Assembly (NCBI GenBank): GCA_013822345.1
Contig: PNKH01000041.1
Coordinates: 1 to 59,818, forward strand
Reading direction: 5' to 3'
DNA length: 59,818 bases
Source of the DNA: Isosphaera sp.
GTDB lineage: Bacteria > Planctomycetota > Planctomycetia > Gemmatales > Gemmataceae
Every line of letters starts with the position of its first letter. Position 1 is the first letter of the stretch. A model generated the notes under the pieces. It was not told where the DNA came from and made no database searches. It saw only the letters and a list, made by a program, of their open reading frames with translations. This document shows positions 51,352-59,818 of the stretch, piece after piece. The translations under genes and the position numbers were made by a program.

Positions 51352-52260
51352 ATGTCACGCCGTCGCGGGTTCACGCTGATCGAGTTGTTGGTCGTCGTCG
51401 CCATCATCGCGGTGCTGGTCGGGCTGCTCCTCCCGGCCGTCCAGAAGGTCCGGGAGGCGGCCGCCCGGAGCACCTGCCAGAACAACCTGAAGCAGATCGG
51501 CCTGGCCTGCCACAACTACCACGACACCTACGGCCAGTTCCCCTACGCCTACCGCCGGATCGCCCCGATCAAGACGGTGTTCGTCGACTTGCTCCCGTAC
51601 GTCGAGCAGGCCAACCTGCAGACGAACTGGGACTACGCCGTCCACACCAACAACTACGGCACCGTCGCGGCCGGGGCGCGGGCCGCGCAGGCGATCAAGA
51701 TCTTGGTCTGCCCGTCGGACATCCTCCCGAATCCGGCCGTCGACGCCCGGGACCCGGCCCAGCACTTCGGCCTGACCAGCTACTACGGGTGCCCCGGGAC
51801 ACGGTCGTACCGCGATAGCGCCGGGCTCCTCCCCAGGGACGGGGTCATCGTCCCGGTCACCAGCGCCTACCCCGAGCTGAAGGTCACCCTGACCGGGGTG
51901 AAGGACGGGGCCAGCAACACCATCATGTTCGGGGAGCGGAGCCACCTCGACCCGGTGTTCGACGCACCGACCGCCTCCGGCGGGTGCGGCGGGGGCATGA
52001 TCGGCTGGGGCTGGTGGGCGTTCCGGGCCCCGGGCGACACGACCCTGTCGTCCTTCGTCCGGATCAACTACCTGGTGACCCCGCCGTGCGACGCGGTGAA
52101 GGCGGACGAGCGGATCAACGCGTTCGGCAGCCGCCACACCGGCGGGGCCGACTTCTGCCTGGCCGACGGGTCCGTCCGGTTCCTCCCCGACTCGACCGAC
52201 CTGATCACCCTGCGGGCCCTGACCACCCGGGACAACGGGGAGCCGATCAGCCCGCCCTGA
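51352..52260 (+). CDS. DUF1559 pseudopilin-like protein
   Basis: A 302-residue protein with a type IV prepilin leader: [35 protein letters not shown], cleaved after Gly and followed by the hydrophobic helix. The DUF1559 body starts [23 protein letters not shown] and ends in the typical [19 protein letters not shown] motif. DUF1559 proteins are massively expanded in planctomycetes and are thought to be assembled or exported by a type II secretion/pilus-like machinery. A lipoprotein gene follows after 15 nt. Confidence 0.95.
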   Translation: MSRRRGFTLIELLVVVAIIAVLVGLLLPAVQKVREAAARSTCQNNLKQIGLACHNYHDTYGQFPYAYRRIAPIKTVFVDLLPYVEQANLQTNWDYAVHTNNYGTVAAGARAAQAIKILVCPSDILPNPAVDARDPAQHFGLTSYYGCPGTRSYRDSAGLLPRDGVIVPVTSAYPELKVTLTGVKDGASNTIMFGERSHLDPVFDAPTASGGCGGGMIGWGWWAFRAPGDTTLSSFVRINYLVTPPCDAVKADERINAFGSRHTGGADFCLADGSVRFLPDSTDLITLRALTTRDNGEPISPP

Positions 52261-52275
52261 CCGCCGGAGGCACCC

Positions 52276-52710
52276 GTGAACCGCCACACGCTCGCGCCCG
52301 TGGCCGGCCTCCTCGCCCTTCTGACCGGGTGCGGCGGGCCCGGCACGGCCGAGGTCGAGGGGACGGTGCGGATGGGCGGCCGGCCGCTGGAGGGGGTCCG
52401 GGTGGAGTTCCTCCCGGACCCCGAGAAGGGAACGAGCGGCCCCCGGTCGACCGGGGTCACCGACGCCGACGGGCGGTTCCGGCTGGTGTGCGAGAACCAG
52501 CAGCCCGGGGCCGTGGTCGGGACGCACCGGGTGCTGGTGACCGACCTGAAGCAGTGGGACGGGCTGCGGCCCGGGCGGGAGGACGCGGACAAGCCGCTGA
52601 AGCCGTCCCGCCTCCACCCGAAGTACACCGACGTGCTGAAGACGCCGTTCACCGGGGTCGAGGTGAAGCCCGGCGGCCCGCCCCACACCTTCGACGTGTC
52701 GGGCCCGTGA
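52276..52710 (+). CDS. Lipoprotein with carboxypeptidase regulatory-like domain
   Basis: A 144-residue lipoprotein (GTG 52276, GGAGG upstream). The lipobox LLTGC gives Cys19 as the lipidated residue. The rest (VEGTVRMGGRPLEGVRVEFLPDP ... TDADGRFRLVCENQQPGAVVGTHRVLVTD) is a prealbumin/carboxypeptidase-regulatory-like beta-sandwich, a protein type that commonly follows DUF1559 genes in planctomycetes, as here. Confidence 0.88.
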   Translation: MNRHTLAPVAGLLALLTGCGGPGTAEVEGTVRMGGRPLEGVRVEFLPDPEKGTSGPRSTGVTDADGRFRLVCENQQPGAVVGTHRVLVTDLKQWDGLRPGREDADKPLKPSRLHPKYTDVLKTPFTGVEVKPGGPPHTFDVSGP

Positions 52711-52714
52711 CCGG

Positions 52715-53785
52715 TCAGGCGGAGGCACCGGCCCGGAGCCGCGCCAGCAGCCCCGCGAAGTCCGCCGGCGGCGGCGCGTCCCAGCCCATCGCGTCGCCGG
52801 TCTCGGGGTGGGCGAACCCGAGGCGGGCGGCGTGGAGCATCGGCCGGGCCGCCCCGCTCCCGTCCGCGGCCGGCTTCCCGTTCACCGGCCGGTCGTACAC
52901 CGCCTCCCCGCACAGCGGCGCCCCCGCCTCCCCGAGGTGGATGCGGACCTGGTGCGTCCGCCCGGTCTCGAGCCGGCACTCGACCAGCGCGAACGCCCCC
53001 AGCTCCTCCAGCACCTTCACGTGCGTGACCGCCCGCTTCGCCCCCGCGGCGCTGCCGATCCGGTGGGTGCCGCGGCGGCCGTCGCCCCGGTCGCGGACGA
53101 ACAGCGACTCGATCCGGCCCGCCGGGGGGACGCCGCGGGTCAGGGCGAGGTAGCGGCGGTCGACGGCGTGCTTGCGGAACTGGGCGGCGAGGTGGTCGGC
53201 GGCGGCGCGGGTGCGGGCGAACACGACCAGCCCGCTGGTGTCGCGGTCGATCCGGTGGACGGCGATCACCGGCCGGTTCGGGCTGCCGAGCAACCCCGGC
53301 AGAAGGTCCGCGAGCGTCTTCGGCAGGAACTTCCGCCCGCGCTCGCCGAACTCCGCCGCCTCGTCCGCGTGCCGCATCGTGGTCAACCCGGCCGGCTTGT
53401 CCGCGACCACCACCGCGTCGTCCTGGTAGACCAGAGAAGGGGTGAGGGGGTGGGGGGGTGAAGGGGTGAAGGCCGGGCGGACCCGCCCGGGCTTCTGGAC
53501 CGTCGGCGGCCGCCTGTCGGGGTTCTTCTCACCCCTTCCCCCTTTCACCCCTTCACCCCTTCCGACCGACTCCGAAAGCTCGACGGTCCCGGCCGCCACC
53601 TCCACCGGCTTCCCGAGCTTCACCCGCCGGGCTACGTCCGTCTCGACCTGGCCGCTCACCTTGACGTGCCGGCCCTCGACCAGCCGCTTCGCCCGGGCCC
53701 AGCTCAGCCCGTACCGGGCCTTCAGGATCGCCGGCAGCGTCTTCCCGGCCTCCCGGCGGTCGACGACGAACTGGAGCGGGGGCAT
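52715..53785 (-). CDS. RluA-family 23S/tRNA pseudouridine synthase with repeat-derived spacer
   Basis: A 356-residue pseudouridine synthase. An N-terminal S4-type RNA-binding domain (residues about 5-70) is followed by a spacer (about 71-119) and the catalytic domain with HRIDRDTSGLVVF (catalytic Asp180), RYLALTRG and GRTHQVRIHLGEAGAPLCGE. The spacer (GRGEGVKGGRGEKNPDRRPP...AFTPSPPHPLTPS) is encoded by an imperfect inverted repeat of GGGGTGA/TCACCCC units inserted in frame. The exact target uridine (RluD, RluC or other) cannot be told from sequence. Confidence 0.9.
   Translation of the reverse strand: MPPLQFVVDRREAGKTLPAILKARYGLSWARAKRLVEGRHVKVSGQVETDVARRVKLGKPVEVAAGTVELSESVGRGEGVKGGRGEKNPDRRPPTVQKPGRVRPAFTPSPPHPLTPSLVYQDDAVVVADKPAGLTTMRHADEAAEFGERGRKFLPKTLADLLPGLLGSPNRPVIAVHRIDRDTSGLVVFARTRAAADHLAAQFRKHAVDRRYLALTRGVPPAGRIESLFVRDRGDGRRGTHRIGSAAGAKRAVTHVKVLEELGAFALVECRLETGRTHQVRIHLGEAGAPLCGEAVYDRPVNGKPAADGSGAARPMLHAARLGFAHPETGDAMGWDAPPPADFAGLLARLRAGASA
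53434..53572. repeat. Imperfect inverted repeat of GGGGTGA units inside the rluA-like gene
   Basis: The left part (53434-53473, units such as GAAGGGGTGAGGGGGTGG) and right part (53527-53572, TCACCCCTTCCCCCTTTCAC...) are inverted, imperfect copies. The reading frame of the pseudouridine synthase runs through without a stop. Confidence 0.8.
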
Positions 53786-53814
53786 GGGTCACTCGGTTCG
53801 GGGCGACATGCAGC

Positions 53815-53913
53815 GTAGGGTGCGGTCGAGGGCCGCGCCTCGCGGCCCGACGACGCACCGGCGCCGCGTGGTGCGTCGTCGGGCCGCGAGGCGCGGGGCT
53901 CGACACACCCTAC
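53815..53913. repeat. Near-perfect inverted repeat, about 44-bp arms
   Basis: GTAGGGTGCGGTCGAGGGCC (from 53815) and the segment ending TCGACACACCCTAC (53913) are complementary with a few mismatches; the inner 28 bp are perfect. It lies between the divergent rluA-like and yjbQ genes. Its outer GTAGGGTG matches the end of family A. Confidence 0.92.
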
Positions 53914-53965
53914 GTCGGGCGGGCGGCCCGGGGTTAGAATACACCCCGACCGGGAGGGCCTCCAC

Positions 53966-54376
53966 ATGACGGCGTTCGAGGTGCGGACGACGCGGCGGAC
54001 GGAGTTCGTCGAGGTGACGACGGAGGTGCGGCGGGCGGTCCACCAGTCCGGGGTCCGGTCCGGGGCGTGCGTGGTGTACTGCCCGCACACCACCGCCGCG
54101 ATCACGGTCCAGGAGAACGCCGACCCGGACGTGGTCCGGGACATGCTGCTGTGGCTGAACGACCGGGTGCCGAAGGACGGGCCCGGGTTCCGCCACGCCG
54201 AGGGGAACAGCGACGCCCACATCAAGAGTTCGCTCGTCGGCAGCTCGGCAACGCTGCCGGTGGAGAACGGCGACCTGGTGCTCGGGACGTGGCAGGGGGT
54301 GTACTTCTGCGAGTTCGACGGCCCGCGCACCCGGTCGGTGATGGTCCAGACGGTCGGGACCGCGGGTCCGAGTTGA
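53966..54376 (+). CDS. yjbQ: YjbQ / UPF0047 family protein
   Basis: A 136-residue YjbQ-type protein. The family signature CPHTTAAITVQENADPDV is complete, as are HAEGNSDAHIKSSLVGSS and LGTWQGVYFCEFDGPRTR. Members have weak thiamine-phosphate synthase activity in vitro and are often called secondary thiamine-phosphate synthase; the physiological role is unclear. Start ATG 53966, preceded by GGGAGGG. No thi genes are nearby. Confidence 0.92.
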   Translation: MTAFEVRTTRRTEFVEVTTEVRRAVHQSGVRSGACVVYCPHTTAAITVQENADPDVVRDMLLWLNDRVPKDGPGFRHAEGNSDAHIKSSLVGSSATLPVENGDLVLGTWQGVYFCEFDGPRTRSVMVQTVGTAGPS

Positions 54377-54417
54377 CGCCGCCGGCGTGCGGGGACTATC
54401 GTCTCGTGCCGGGGCCG

Positions 54418-54483
54418 GGCGAGCCGGGAGCGTGAGCGACCGGAGGCGTCAACCCCTCCGGTCGCTCACGCTCCCGGCTCGCC
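54418..54483. repeat. Family C inverted repeat, copy 2, perfect 29-bp arms
   Basis: Arms 54418-54446 (GGCGAGCCGGGAGCGTGAGC...) and 54455-54483 are exact reverse complements, ending 2 nt before the ribosome site of the next gene. Its arms match those of the copy at 28291. Confidence 0.95.
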
Positions 54484-54495
54484 GGGGAGGTGCCG

Positions 54496-55209
54496 ATGCA
54501 GCTGATCGCCCCCGACGTCCTGGCCGAGGCCCGCGGGCTGACCCCGGCGGCGGCCGGCACCCTGTGCGCCGTCGGCCTCGCCCTGTTCTTGTTCGGGTGG
54601 CGGTGGCACCGGTTCTGGGTCGTCGCCGGGGTGACCTTCTCCGCCGGGCTGCTGGGGTTGAACGCCGGGCAGGCGGCCGGCGGGGCGCGGATCATGGCCG
54701 GCGGCGTCCTGGTGGCCGTGGCCGCCGGGATGATGGCCCTGGAACTGGCGAAGGTGTTCGCGTTCGTGGCCGGCGGGTGCGGGGCGTTCCTGGCCGTCCA
54801 GTGGGTCGTCCCGCAGGCCCAGGAGCTGTGGGCGGTGTTCCTCTCCGGCGGGCTCCTCGGGCTGCTCCTGTACCGCCCGTGGACGATGCTCCTGACCAGC
54901 CTCGCCGGCGTCCTCCTCGCCGCCCACGCCGGGCTCCTCCTCCTCGAACCCCTCCTCCGCTTCGACGCGGCCGCCTGGGCCGACGCCCACCAGGCGGCCG
55001 CGAACGGGGTCGCCGTCGGCCTGACCGTCCTCGGCATCCTCATCCAGGCGCTGTACAGCCCCGACCGGGCCAAGCCCGAGGCGGAGCCGGCGGAGAAGCC
55101 GGCGAGGAAGCCGAAGCCGCCGGCCGACGAGGAGCCGGAGGAGGAACCCGAGCCGGCGAAGCCGGCCGGGTGGTGGCGGCGGCTGTTCCCGTTCCGGAAG
55201 GCGGCGTGA
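54496..55209 (+). CDS. Multi-pass membrane protein of unknown function
   Basis: A 237-residue protein with about six or seven predicted membrane helices in residues 20-190, rich in Gly/Ala/Leu, followed by a charged C-terminal tail (about 195-237) of Pro/Glu/Lys. ATG 54496 is preceded by GGGGAGG; GTG 54490 is the other choice. The arrangement of helices resembles TMEM198/DUF4203-type small channels or transporters, but that is a guess. Confidence 0.65.
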   Translation: MQLIAPDVLAEARGLTPAAAGTLCAVGLALFLFGWRWHRFWVVAGVTFSAGLLGLNAGQAAGGARIMAGGVLVAVAAGMMALELAKVFAFVAGGCGAFLAVQWVVPQAQELWAVFLSGGLLGLLLYRPWTMLLTSLAGVLLAAHAGLLLLEPLLRFDAAAWADAHQAAANGVAVGLTVLGILIQALYSPDRAKPEAEPAEKPARKPKPPADEEPEEEPEPAKPAGWWRRLFPFRKAA

Positions 55210-55219
55210 CCGGCGGTAG

Positions 55220-55312
55220 GGTAGTGTCTCAGTTTGGTGGGGCAGGCATTCCTGCCTGCCGAGCAAGACCCGGCAGGCAGGAATGCCTGCCCCACCAAAC
55301 TGAGACACTACC
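55220..55312. repeat. Family D inverted repeat, copy 2, perfect 42-bp arms
   Basis: Arms 55220-55261 and 55271-55312 are exact reverse complements; the inner part (GGTGGGGCAGGCATTCCTGC) is shared with the copy at 44252 while the outer part (GGTAGTGTCTCAGTTT) is not. Confidence 0.96.
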
Positions 55313-55349
55313 TGACCGACACTGGCGACGGCCGAGTGTCGCTACGGCC

Positions 55350-55378
55350 GTAGGGGCCGCTCTCCGTGGCGGCCCGGG
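55350..55378. repeat. Solo arm of family E repeat
   Basis: GTAGGGGCCGCTCTCCGTGG followed by CGGCCCGGG matches one arm of the element at 15471-15545 with one mismatch (C to T), but no second arm is present. It ends 6 nt before the stop codon of the amidohydrolase gene. Confidence 0.88.
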
Positions 55379-55384
55379 TCCAGT

Positions 55385-57112
55385 TCACTTCCGCTCGAAC
55401 ACCACCTTCCCGCCGACGACCGTCAGCAGCACCTTCGTGTCCCGCACGTCGTCGACCGGGCAGGTGAGGTAATCGCGGTCGATCACGATCAGGTCGGCCA
55501 GCTTCCCCACCTCCAGCGACCCCTTCTCCTTCTCCTCCCGGCCGAGGTAGGCGTTGTTGATCGTGTACAGCCGCAGCGCCTGCTCGCGGGTCAGCGCCTC
55601 GCCCGGCTCCAGCACCCCGCCGCGCTCTAGCTTCCGGGTGAGGGTCGTCCAGATCCCGAGCCACGGGCTCCACGGGTTGGTGCTGTCGAGCGGGTCGAAC
55701 CGGAGCATGTGGTCGCTCCCGCCGCCGACGGTGGTGTGCTCCAGCCACGACTTGTACGGCTGGAACCACCGCATCCGCTCCGGCCCGAGCACCTTCAGCA
55801 GGGTGTGCCCGTCCTTGTACAGCCAGGCCGGCTGCACGTCCGCGCAGACGCCGAGCTTCTTGCACCGCTCCAGGTTGTCCTTGCTCGGGAAGTTGGCGTG
55901 GGTGATGCAGAACCGGAGGTCGGTGATCGGCACCAAACGGTGGGTGAACTCGTAGGCGTCGAGGAGGACGTCCATCGCCCCCTCGCCGGCGGTGTGCGAG
56001 GTGACCGCCCACTTCCGCCGCGCCGCCTCCTCGCAGACGATCTGCAGCTGCTCCGCCTTCGCGAACAGCAGCCCGCGGTAACCGTCCTCGGTGATCTGGT
56101 AGGTGTCGCCCTTCGGCCACGGCTCCCGCATGTACGCGGTGCCGTTCAGCATCCCGCCGTCGGTGAACATCTTGATCGGCCCGACCCGCACCCACTCGTC
56201 CCCGACCCCGGTCGGGCCGCCGCGGCCGTCCTTCCCGGGGAGGTCGTCGAGCCGCCGGGCGATCTCGTCGCGGGTGCCGCCCGGGCTGAACCCGCGGGCC
56301 ACGTTCACCCGCACCGTCAGCTCGTTCCCCTTCTGCAGGGACAGGTACAGGTCGAGGTCGCCGCGGCCGGCGTTGCGGTCGGAGACGCTGGTGATGCCGT
56401 GCTCGTTGTAGAGCGAGAACAGCTTCTTCACCGCCTCGCGCTTCTTCTCGGCCGACACGTTCTCCCCGCCGCCGGGCACCCCCTTGAGCACCCCGTAGGC
56501 GCTGCGGAGCATCCCGGTCGGCTCGCCGGTGACCGGGTCCTTCACCACCACCCCGTTCGTCGGGTTCTTGGTGTCCTTGGTCACCCCGGACACCTTCAGG
56601 CCCATCGAGTTGGTCATCCCGGCCGGGCCGGCGTGGTACAGGACCGGGTGCTTCGGGGCGACCGCGTCGAGTTCGGCCTTGGTCGGGAACCGGGCCTCCT
56701 TCAGCCGAGTCGGGAAGGCGTACCGGAGGACGATCCAGTTCCCCTCGGGGGTGGTCGCGGCCCGCTTCTTGATGAAGTCGAACACCTCGGGGAGGGAGCG
56801 GAGGTCCGGGATCGGGTCGCCGACCTCGCTGAGGGCCGCCCCGGACGGGTGGACGTGGCTGTCGTACAGGCCGGGGAGGACGGTCTTCCCGCCGGCGTCG
56901 ACGACGCGGGTGTTCGGCCCCTTCAGCTTGAGCACGTCGGCGGAGGCGCCGACGGCCGCGACCTTCCCGCCGCGGACGGCGACCGCTTCGGCGAGCGAGA
57001 ACTTCGCGTCGACGGTCACGACCTTGGCGTTGTGGACGATCAGTTCGGCGGGGTCGGCCGCCCGGGCGAAGGTCGCGGTCAGCACGACCAGGGCGGCAGT
57101 GAGCAGCTTCAT
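55385..57112 (-). CDS. Secreted amidohydrolase, YtcJ-like
   Basis: A 575-residue exported metal-dependent hydrolase of the amidohydrolase 3/YtcJ type. Signal peptide residues 1-18 (ends ARAAD). The metal-binding motifs run in order: DSHVHPSG, KMFTDGGML, TSHTAGEGA, FCITHANFPS, and GGGSDHMLRFDP, with the C-terminal composite domain GSLEVGKLADLIVIDRD. Substrate unknown; members act on imides, amides and ring compounds. Start ATG 57112, with GAGG upstream. Confidence 0.92.
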   Translation of the reverse strand: MKLLTAALVVLTATFARAADPAELIVHNAKVVTVDAKFSLAEAVAVRGGKVAAVGASADVLKLKGPNTRVVDAGGKTVLPGLYDSHVHPSGAALSEVGDPIPDLRSLPEVFDFIKKRAATTPEGNWIVLRYAFPTRLKEARFPTKAELDAVAPKHPVLYHAGPAGMTNSMGLKVSGVTKDTKNPTNGVVVKDPVTGEPTGMLRSAYGVLKGVPGGGENVSAEKKREAVKKLFSLYNEHGITSVSDRNAGRGDLDLYLSLQKGNELTVRVNVARGFSPGGTRDEIARRLDDLPGKDGRGGPTGVGDEWVRVGPIKMFTDGGMLNGTAYMREPWPKGDTYQITEDGYRGLLFAKAEQLQIVCEEAARRKWAVTSHTAGEGAMDVLLDAYEFTHRLVPITDLRFCITHANFPSKDNLERCKKLGVCADVQPAWLYKDGHTLLKVLGPERMRWFQPYKSWLEHTTVGGGSDHMLRFDPLDSTNPWSPWLGIWTTLTRKLERGGVLEPGEALTREQALRLYTINNAYLGREEKEKGSLEVGKLADLIVIDRDYLTCPVDDVRDTKVLLTVVGGKVVFERK

Positions 57113-57177
57113 GGCGGTTCCTCGGCGGGCGGGTCCAGGAGTAACACGCCGGCGGGCCGCCCGCAACCGGTCATTCG

Positions 57178-58176
57178 TCAGAATCCTGTCGGCACGACCT
57201 CGCCGTTCGCCCGGGTGACCATCGCCGCCGCCACCCCGACCGGCAGCGCGTCCCGCAGCAACCGCACCGACCCGTCCCCCAGCAGCACGTGGCACCCGCC
57301 CGGGTGGAACGCGTACATCTCGTCCCGGTTGGTGCAGTTCACCGCCCGGGTGCGGCCGGCGTACACCGCCGACCCGGACGTCGCGGTGCTCATCGGGTCG
57401 GCCGGGTCGCACCCGTCCAGCACCATCGTCGCCCGGTGGTCCGACCACACCCCGGCCTGGTCGTTGTAGTCCGCCGTCGACCGGCCCAGCACGTACCACC
57501 CCGGGTTGCCGGCCGTCTCCGCCAGCAGGAACGTGTTCGACAGCCCGTCGGTCGCCATGGCCGACGGGTGCGGGCGGTTCGGGGCGAGCAGGGCGGCGTA
57601 GTTGCTCGGCGGGGCCGGGCTCAGGACCGACGGGTTGCTCCCGACCGCCGACCTGACCCGGACCACCACCTGGTAGTCGGTCACCGTCCCGAACACCTCC
57701 CCGCCGCCGAACTCGGCCTCGGTGGTGAACCGCCGGACCCGCGGCGTCCCCGGGGCCGACGGGCACTGGAGCATCTTCAGGGCGGTGGTGACCGCGGTCC
57801 GGTTCTGCCCGAGCTGCCGCCAGTCCCGGGCCTGGTCGAACAGGTCGTGGAGGTTCTGCTGCTCGACGTACGGCAGCAGCAGGGCGGCGAGGCTCCGCGG
57901 CCCCTGGTCCGGCGGCAGGGCAGGCACCACCACCGACCCGACGGTGTACGCCGCCGGCGGGCTCCAGCACGCCGGCGGGAGCTTCCCGGTGGCGGTCTCG
58001 TAGTGGTGGACGGCCAGCCCGAGCTGCTTCAGGTTGTTCTGGCAGCCGGTCCGCGCGGCACTCTCACGGACCTTCTGGACGGCCGGGAGGAGCAGGCCGA
58101 CCAGCACCGCGATGATGGCGACGACGACCAACAACTCGATCAGCGTGAACCCCCGGCGCGGTGCGGAGCGGGACAC
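57178..58176 (-). CDS. DUF1559 pseudopilin-like protein
   Basis: A 332-residue DUF1559 protein: prepilin-like leader [35 protein letters not shown], then [27 protein letters not shown], and the C-terminal [19 protein letters not shown] motif. Start GTG 58176 follows GGAGGG; the frame is open far upstream over the DUF1501 gene. It lies between a DUF1501 gene and the amidohydrolase gene, all on the minus strand. Confidence 0.94.
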   Translation of the reverse strand: MSRSAPRRGFTLIELLVVVAIIAVLVGLLLPAVQKVRESAARTGCQNNLKQLGLAVHHYETATGKLPPACWSPPAAYTVGSVVVPALPPDQGPRSLAALLLPYVEQQNLHDLFDQARDWRQLGQNRTAVTTALKMLQCPSAPGTPRVRRFTTEAEFGGGEVFGTVTDYQVVVRVRSAVGSNPSVLSPAPPSNYAALLAPNRPHPSAMATDGLSNTFLLAETAGNPGWYVLGRSTADYNDQAGVWSDHRATMVLDGCDPADPMSTATSGSAVYAGRTRAVNCTNRDEMYAFHPGGCHVLLGDGSVRLLRDALPVGVAAAMVTRANGEVVPTGF

Positions 58177-58290
58177 GGGGTCGCCCTCCGGAATGACGGG
58201 TGGAGAGGACGGACGGGGCCGGGCGGGGGGGCCGCCCGGTACTGGGAGTGTAGCGGACGGACGGGCGGACCGGAAGTGCGACGGGGCGGT

Positions 58291-58344
58291 GTCGGGTCCG
58301 CCGCTTGCGGCGTTGCGCGCAACGCCGCAAGCGGCGGACCCGAC
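58291..58344. repeat. Perfect 54-bp palindrome without loop
   Basis: Positions 58291-58344 read the same on both strands (starting GTCGGGTCCGCCGCTTGCGG), with no spacer at the centre. It lies 8 nt after the DUF1501 stop codon. Confidence 0.96.
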
Positions 58345-58352
58345 CGGATGGG

Positions 58353-59708
58353 TCAGACCAACTCCGGCATCGCCTTGCCGTCGGCGAGGTGCTGCGGCCG
58401 GCCGGTCGGGTCGGTGATCGTGGTCGTCTCCGGGTTCAGCCCGAGGTTGTGGTACAGCGTCGCGAACACGTCCCCGAACGGCACCGGCCGGTCCTTCGCG
58501 TTCCCGCCGGTCCGGTCGGTGCTCCCGACCACCTGGCCGGTCCGCATCCCGCCGCCGGCGAGGATCGCGCCGCTGACCTGCGGCCAGTGGTCCCGGCCCG
58601 ACCCCTTGTTGATCGTCGGCGTCCGCCCGAACTCGCCCCACGCGATCACCGTCACGTCGTCCAGCATCCCGCGGACCTCGAGGTCCTCGACCAGGGCGGT
58701 GAGGCACTGGTCGAGCTTCGCCCCGTGGTCGCGGACGAGGTCGAAGTTCTTCCCGTGGCTGTCCCACCGGCCGTAGCTCAGGGTGACCACCCGCGCCCCC
58801 GCCTCGACCAGTCGGCGGGCCATCAGCAACTGGTCGTTCACCGTCGGGGCGCCGTCGAACTGGAACTGGTACGGCTTCCCGTCCCCGTACCGGTCGCGCA
58901 CCTTCTGCGGCTCCTTCGACACGTCCATCGCCTCGACCAGCCGGCTCGACGTCAGGACGTCGAACGCCCGGGCGGTGTGGACGTCGGCCCCCTTCAGCCC
59001 GCCGGCGTGGTCCATCTCGCGCTTCAGGTCGTCGAACCCGCGGAGGAGGGCCTTGCGGTCCGGCAGGTGGTCCCGGTTGGCGGGGTTCAGGGTCATGTTC
59101 GCCAGGTCCGGCCCGCTCGGCTTGAACGGGGCGAACGCGCTGCCGAGGAACCCGGTCTGGCCGGCGTCGCTCCACGGCATGTGCTGCGTCTTCTCGGCCA
59201 GCCCGACGAACGGCGGGACGCTCGGGTCGACGCTCCCCTGGAGCTTCATCACCGCGCTGCCGAGGCTCGGCCGGCCGCCGATCGGGGCGAGCGACGCCTT
59301 CTCGAACCCGGTCGTCACCTGGTACCCGTCGTGCCCGCCCTTCGCCCCGACGACGCTGCGGATGAAGGCGAACCTGTCGGCCATCGCGGCGATGCGGGGG
59401 AACGTCTCGCCGATCCGGATGCCGGGGACCTTGGTGGCGATCGGGTTGAACTCGCCGCGGATCTCGGCCGGGGCTTCGGTCTTGATGTCCCACATGTCCT
59501 GGTGCGGCGGGCCGCCGGCCAGGAAGATGTTGATGACCGCCTTGTGCCCGGTGCGGGGGAGGTCGTTCTGCTTCGCGGCGCCCTCGGCCCGGAGCACGTC
59601 GGCGAGGGTGAGGGCGGTCGTCCCGAACGCGAACGTGCCGACGCGGAGGAAGCTCCGCCGGCTGACGCCGTCGCAGAACCGCGTCCGGCCGATGGGGATG
59701 TTCAGCAT
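58353..59708 (-). CDS. DUF1501 protein, Tat-exported
   Basis: A 451-residue DUF1501 protein. The twin-arginine signal [25 protein letters not shown] starts at about residue 16. The core has [39 protein letters not shown], and [26 protein letters not shown]. It is a paralogue of the protein at 48130-49488, sharing the FGRTP-x-IN motif. Start ATG 59708; the 5' region runs to the end of the window, so its promoter is only partly visible. Confidence 0.92.
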   Translation of the reverse strand: MLNIPIGRTRFCDGVSRRSFLRVGTFAFGTTALTLADVLRAEGAAKQNDLPRTGHKAVINIFLAGGPPHQDMWDIKTEAPAEIRGEFNPIATKVPGIRIGETFPRIAAMADRFAFIRSVVGAKGGHDGYQVTTGFEKASLAPIGGRPSLGSAVMKLQGSVDPSVPPFVGLAEKTQHMPWSDAGQTGFLGSAFAPFKPSGPDLANMTLNPANRDHLPDRKALLRGFDDLKREMDHAGGLKGADVHTARAFDVLTSSRLVEAMDVSKEPQKVRDRYGDGKPYQFQFDGAPTVNDQLLMARRLVEAGARVVTLSYGRWDSHGKNFDLVRDHGAKLDQCLTALVEDLEVRGMLDDVTVIAWGEFGRTPTINKGSGRDHWPQVSGAILAGGGMRTGQVVGSTDRTGGNAKDRPVPFGDVFATLYHNLGLNPETTTITDPTGRPQHLADGKAMPELV

Positions 59709-59818
59709 GACCAGGCGCCCCGGGTGGGATGGGTGGGGTACAGGCGGGTGAGGTCCGGCAGGGGTCAGAGGTCGCATGCTCCGACCGATGTGAGCAGACT
59801 ACTCCCGCGCCCCGCCCG

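Noticed and set aside
2551-58344. CRISPR arrays or integrons as explanation for the repeats
   Set aside because: The repeats are isolated palindromes of varied sequence, without regularly spaced direct repeats, spacers, cas genes or an integrase.

Overview
The window (59.8 kb, very G+C rich) looks like chromosome from a planctomycete of the family Gemmataceae. Support: two DUF1559 pseudopilin-like proteins, two DUF1501 Tat-exported proteins, a TIGR02996 protein, an ECF sigma factor fused to WD40 repeats, a Ser/Thr kinase fused to WD40 repeats, and many lineage-specific secreted proteins of unknown function. There is no phage, plasmid, CRISPR array or insertion sequence, and base composition is even.

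Layout. 1-9.3 kb: tRNA-Ile(GAT) behind a candidate small RNA with its own promoter and terminator; prpB-prpC (methylcitrate cycle); an ECF sigma-WD40 fusion; rplU; a secreted protein; fabH; a toxin-antitoxin-like pair; a TIGR02996/GspE-N fusion. 9.3-13.4 kb: archease followed by RtcB RNA ligase, whose gene is interrupted by a LAGLIDADG intein exactly at the metal-binding Cys. 13.4-25 kb: secreted carbohydrate-active proteins (apiosidase-like, pectate-lyase-like), purE, PaiB-like flavoprotein, tRNA-Gly(CCC), an esterase, the WD40 kinase, a retropepsin-like protein, a Tat cupin-like protein and an MFS exporter. 25-36.6 kb: a two-component pair with a secreted coiled-coil protein, a VWA/DUF4139 (MuiA-like) pair, two paralogous Gly/Pro-rich envelope proteins, and a frameshifted Rpn-like nuclease gene. 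36.6-45.3 kb: HflX GTPase, a 1500-residue VWA/secretin-N-like/DUF2135-like mosaic protein, a divergent coiled-coil protein and a smaller secretin-N-like protein. 45.4-59.8 kb: malate dehydrogenase, DUF2237, a zinc metallopeptidase, DUF1501 proteins, a second MFS, DUF1559 proteins, an RluA-type pseudouridine synthase, YjbQ, a membrane protein and a YtcJ-like amidohydrolase.

The most striking non-genic structure is a set of about 20 long inverted repeats (arms mostly 21-45 bp, many perfect) scattered between genes. Several share the same arm sequence and form families (A: 3 copies; B: 3; C: 2; D: 2; E: 1 plus a solo arm). Many touch the ends of genes: three supply the TAG stop codon of the neighbouring gene, one lies in frame inside an RluA-type gene, one sits at the 5' end of hflX, and one abuts the start of rtcB. 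In family A the outer ends and the inner hinge are constant while the stretch between them differs from copy to copy, yet the two arms of each copy stay complementary (perfectly in two copies). That suggests a mobile or gene-converting palindromic element and is the best candidate here for an undescribed system.

Most genes are single units or short runs; true translational coupling (ATGA/GTGA overlap) is seen for the toxin-antitoxin-like pair, rtcB with the downstream membrane protein, and the apiosidase-like gene with purE.
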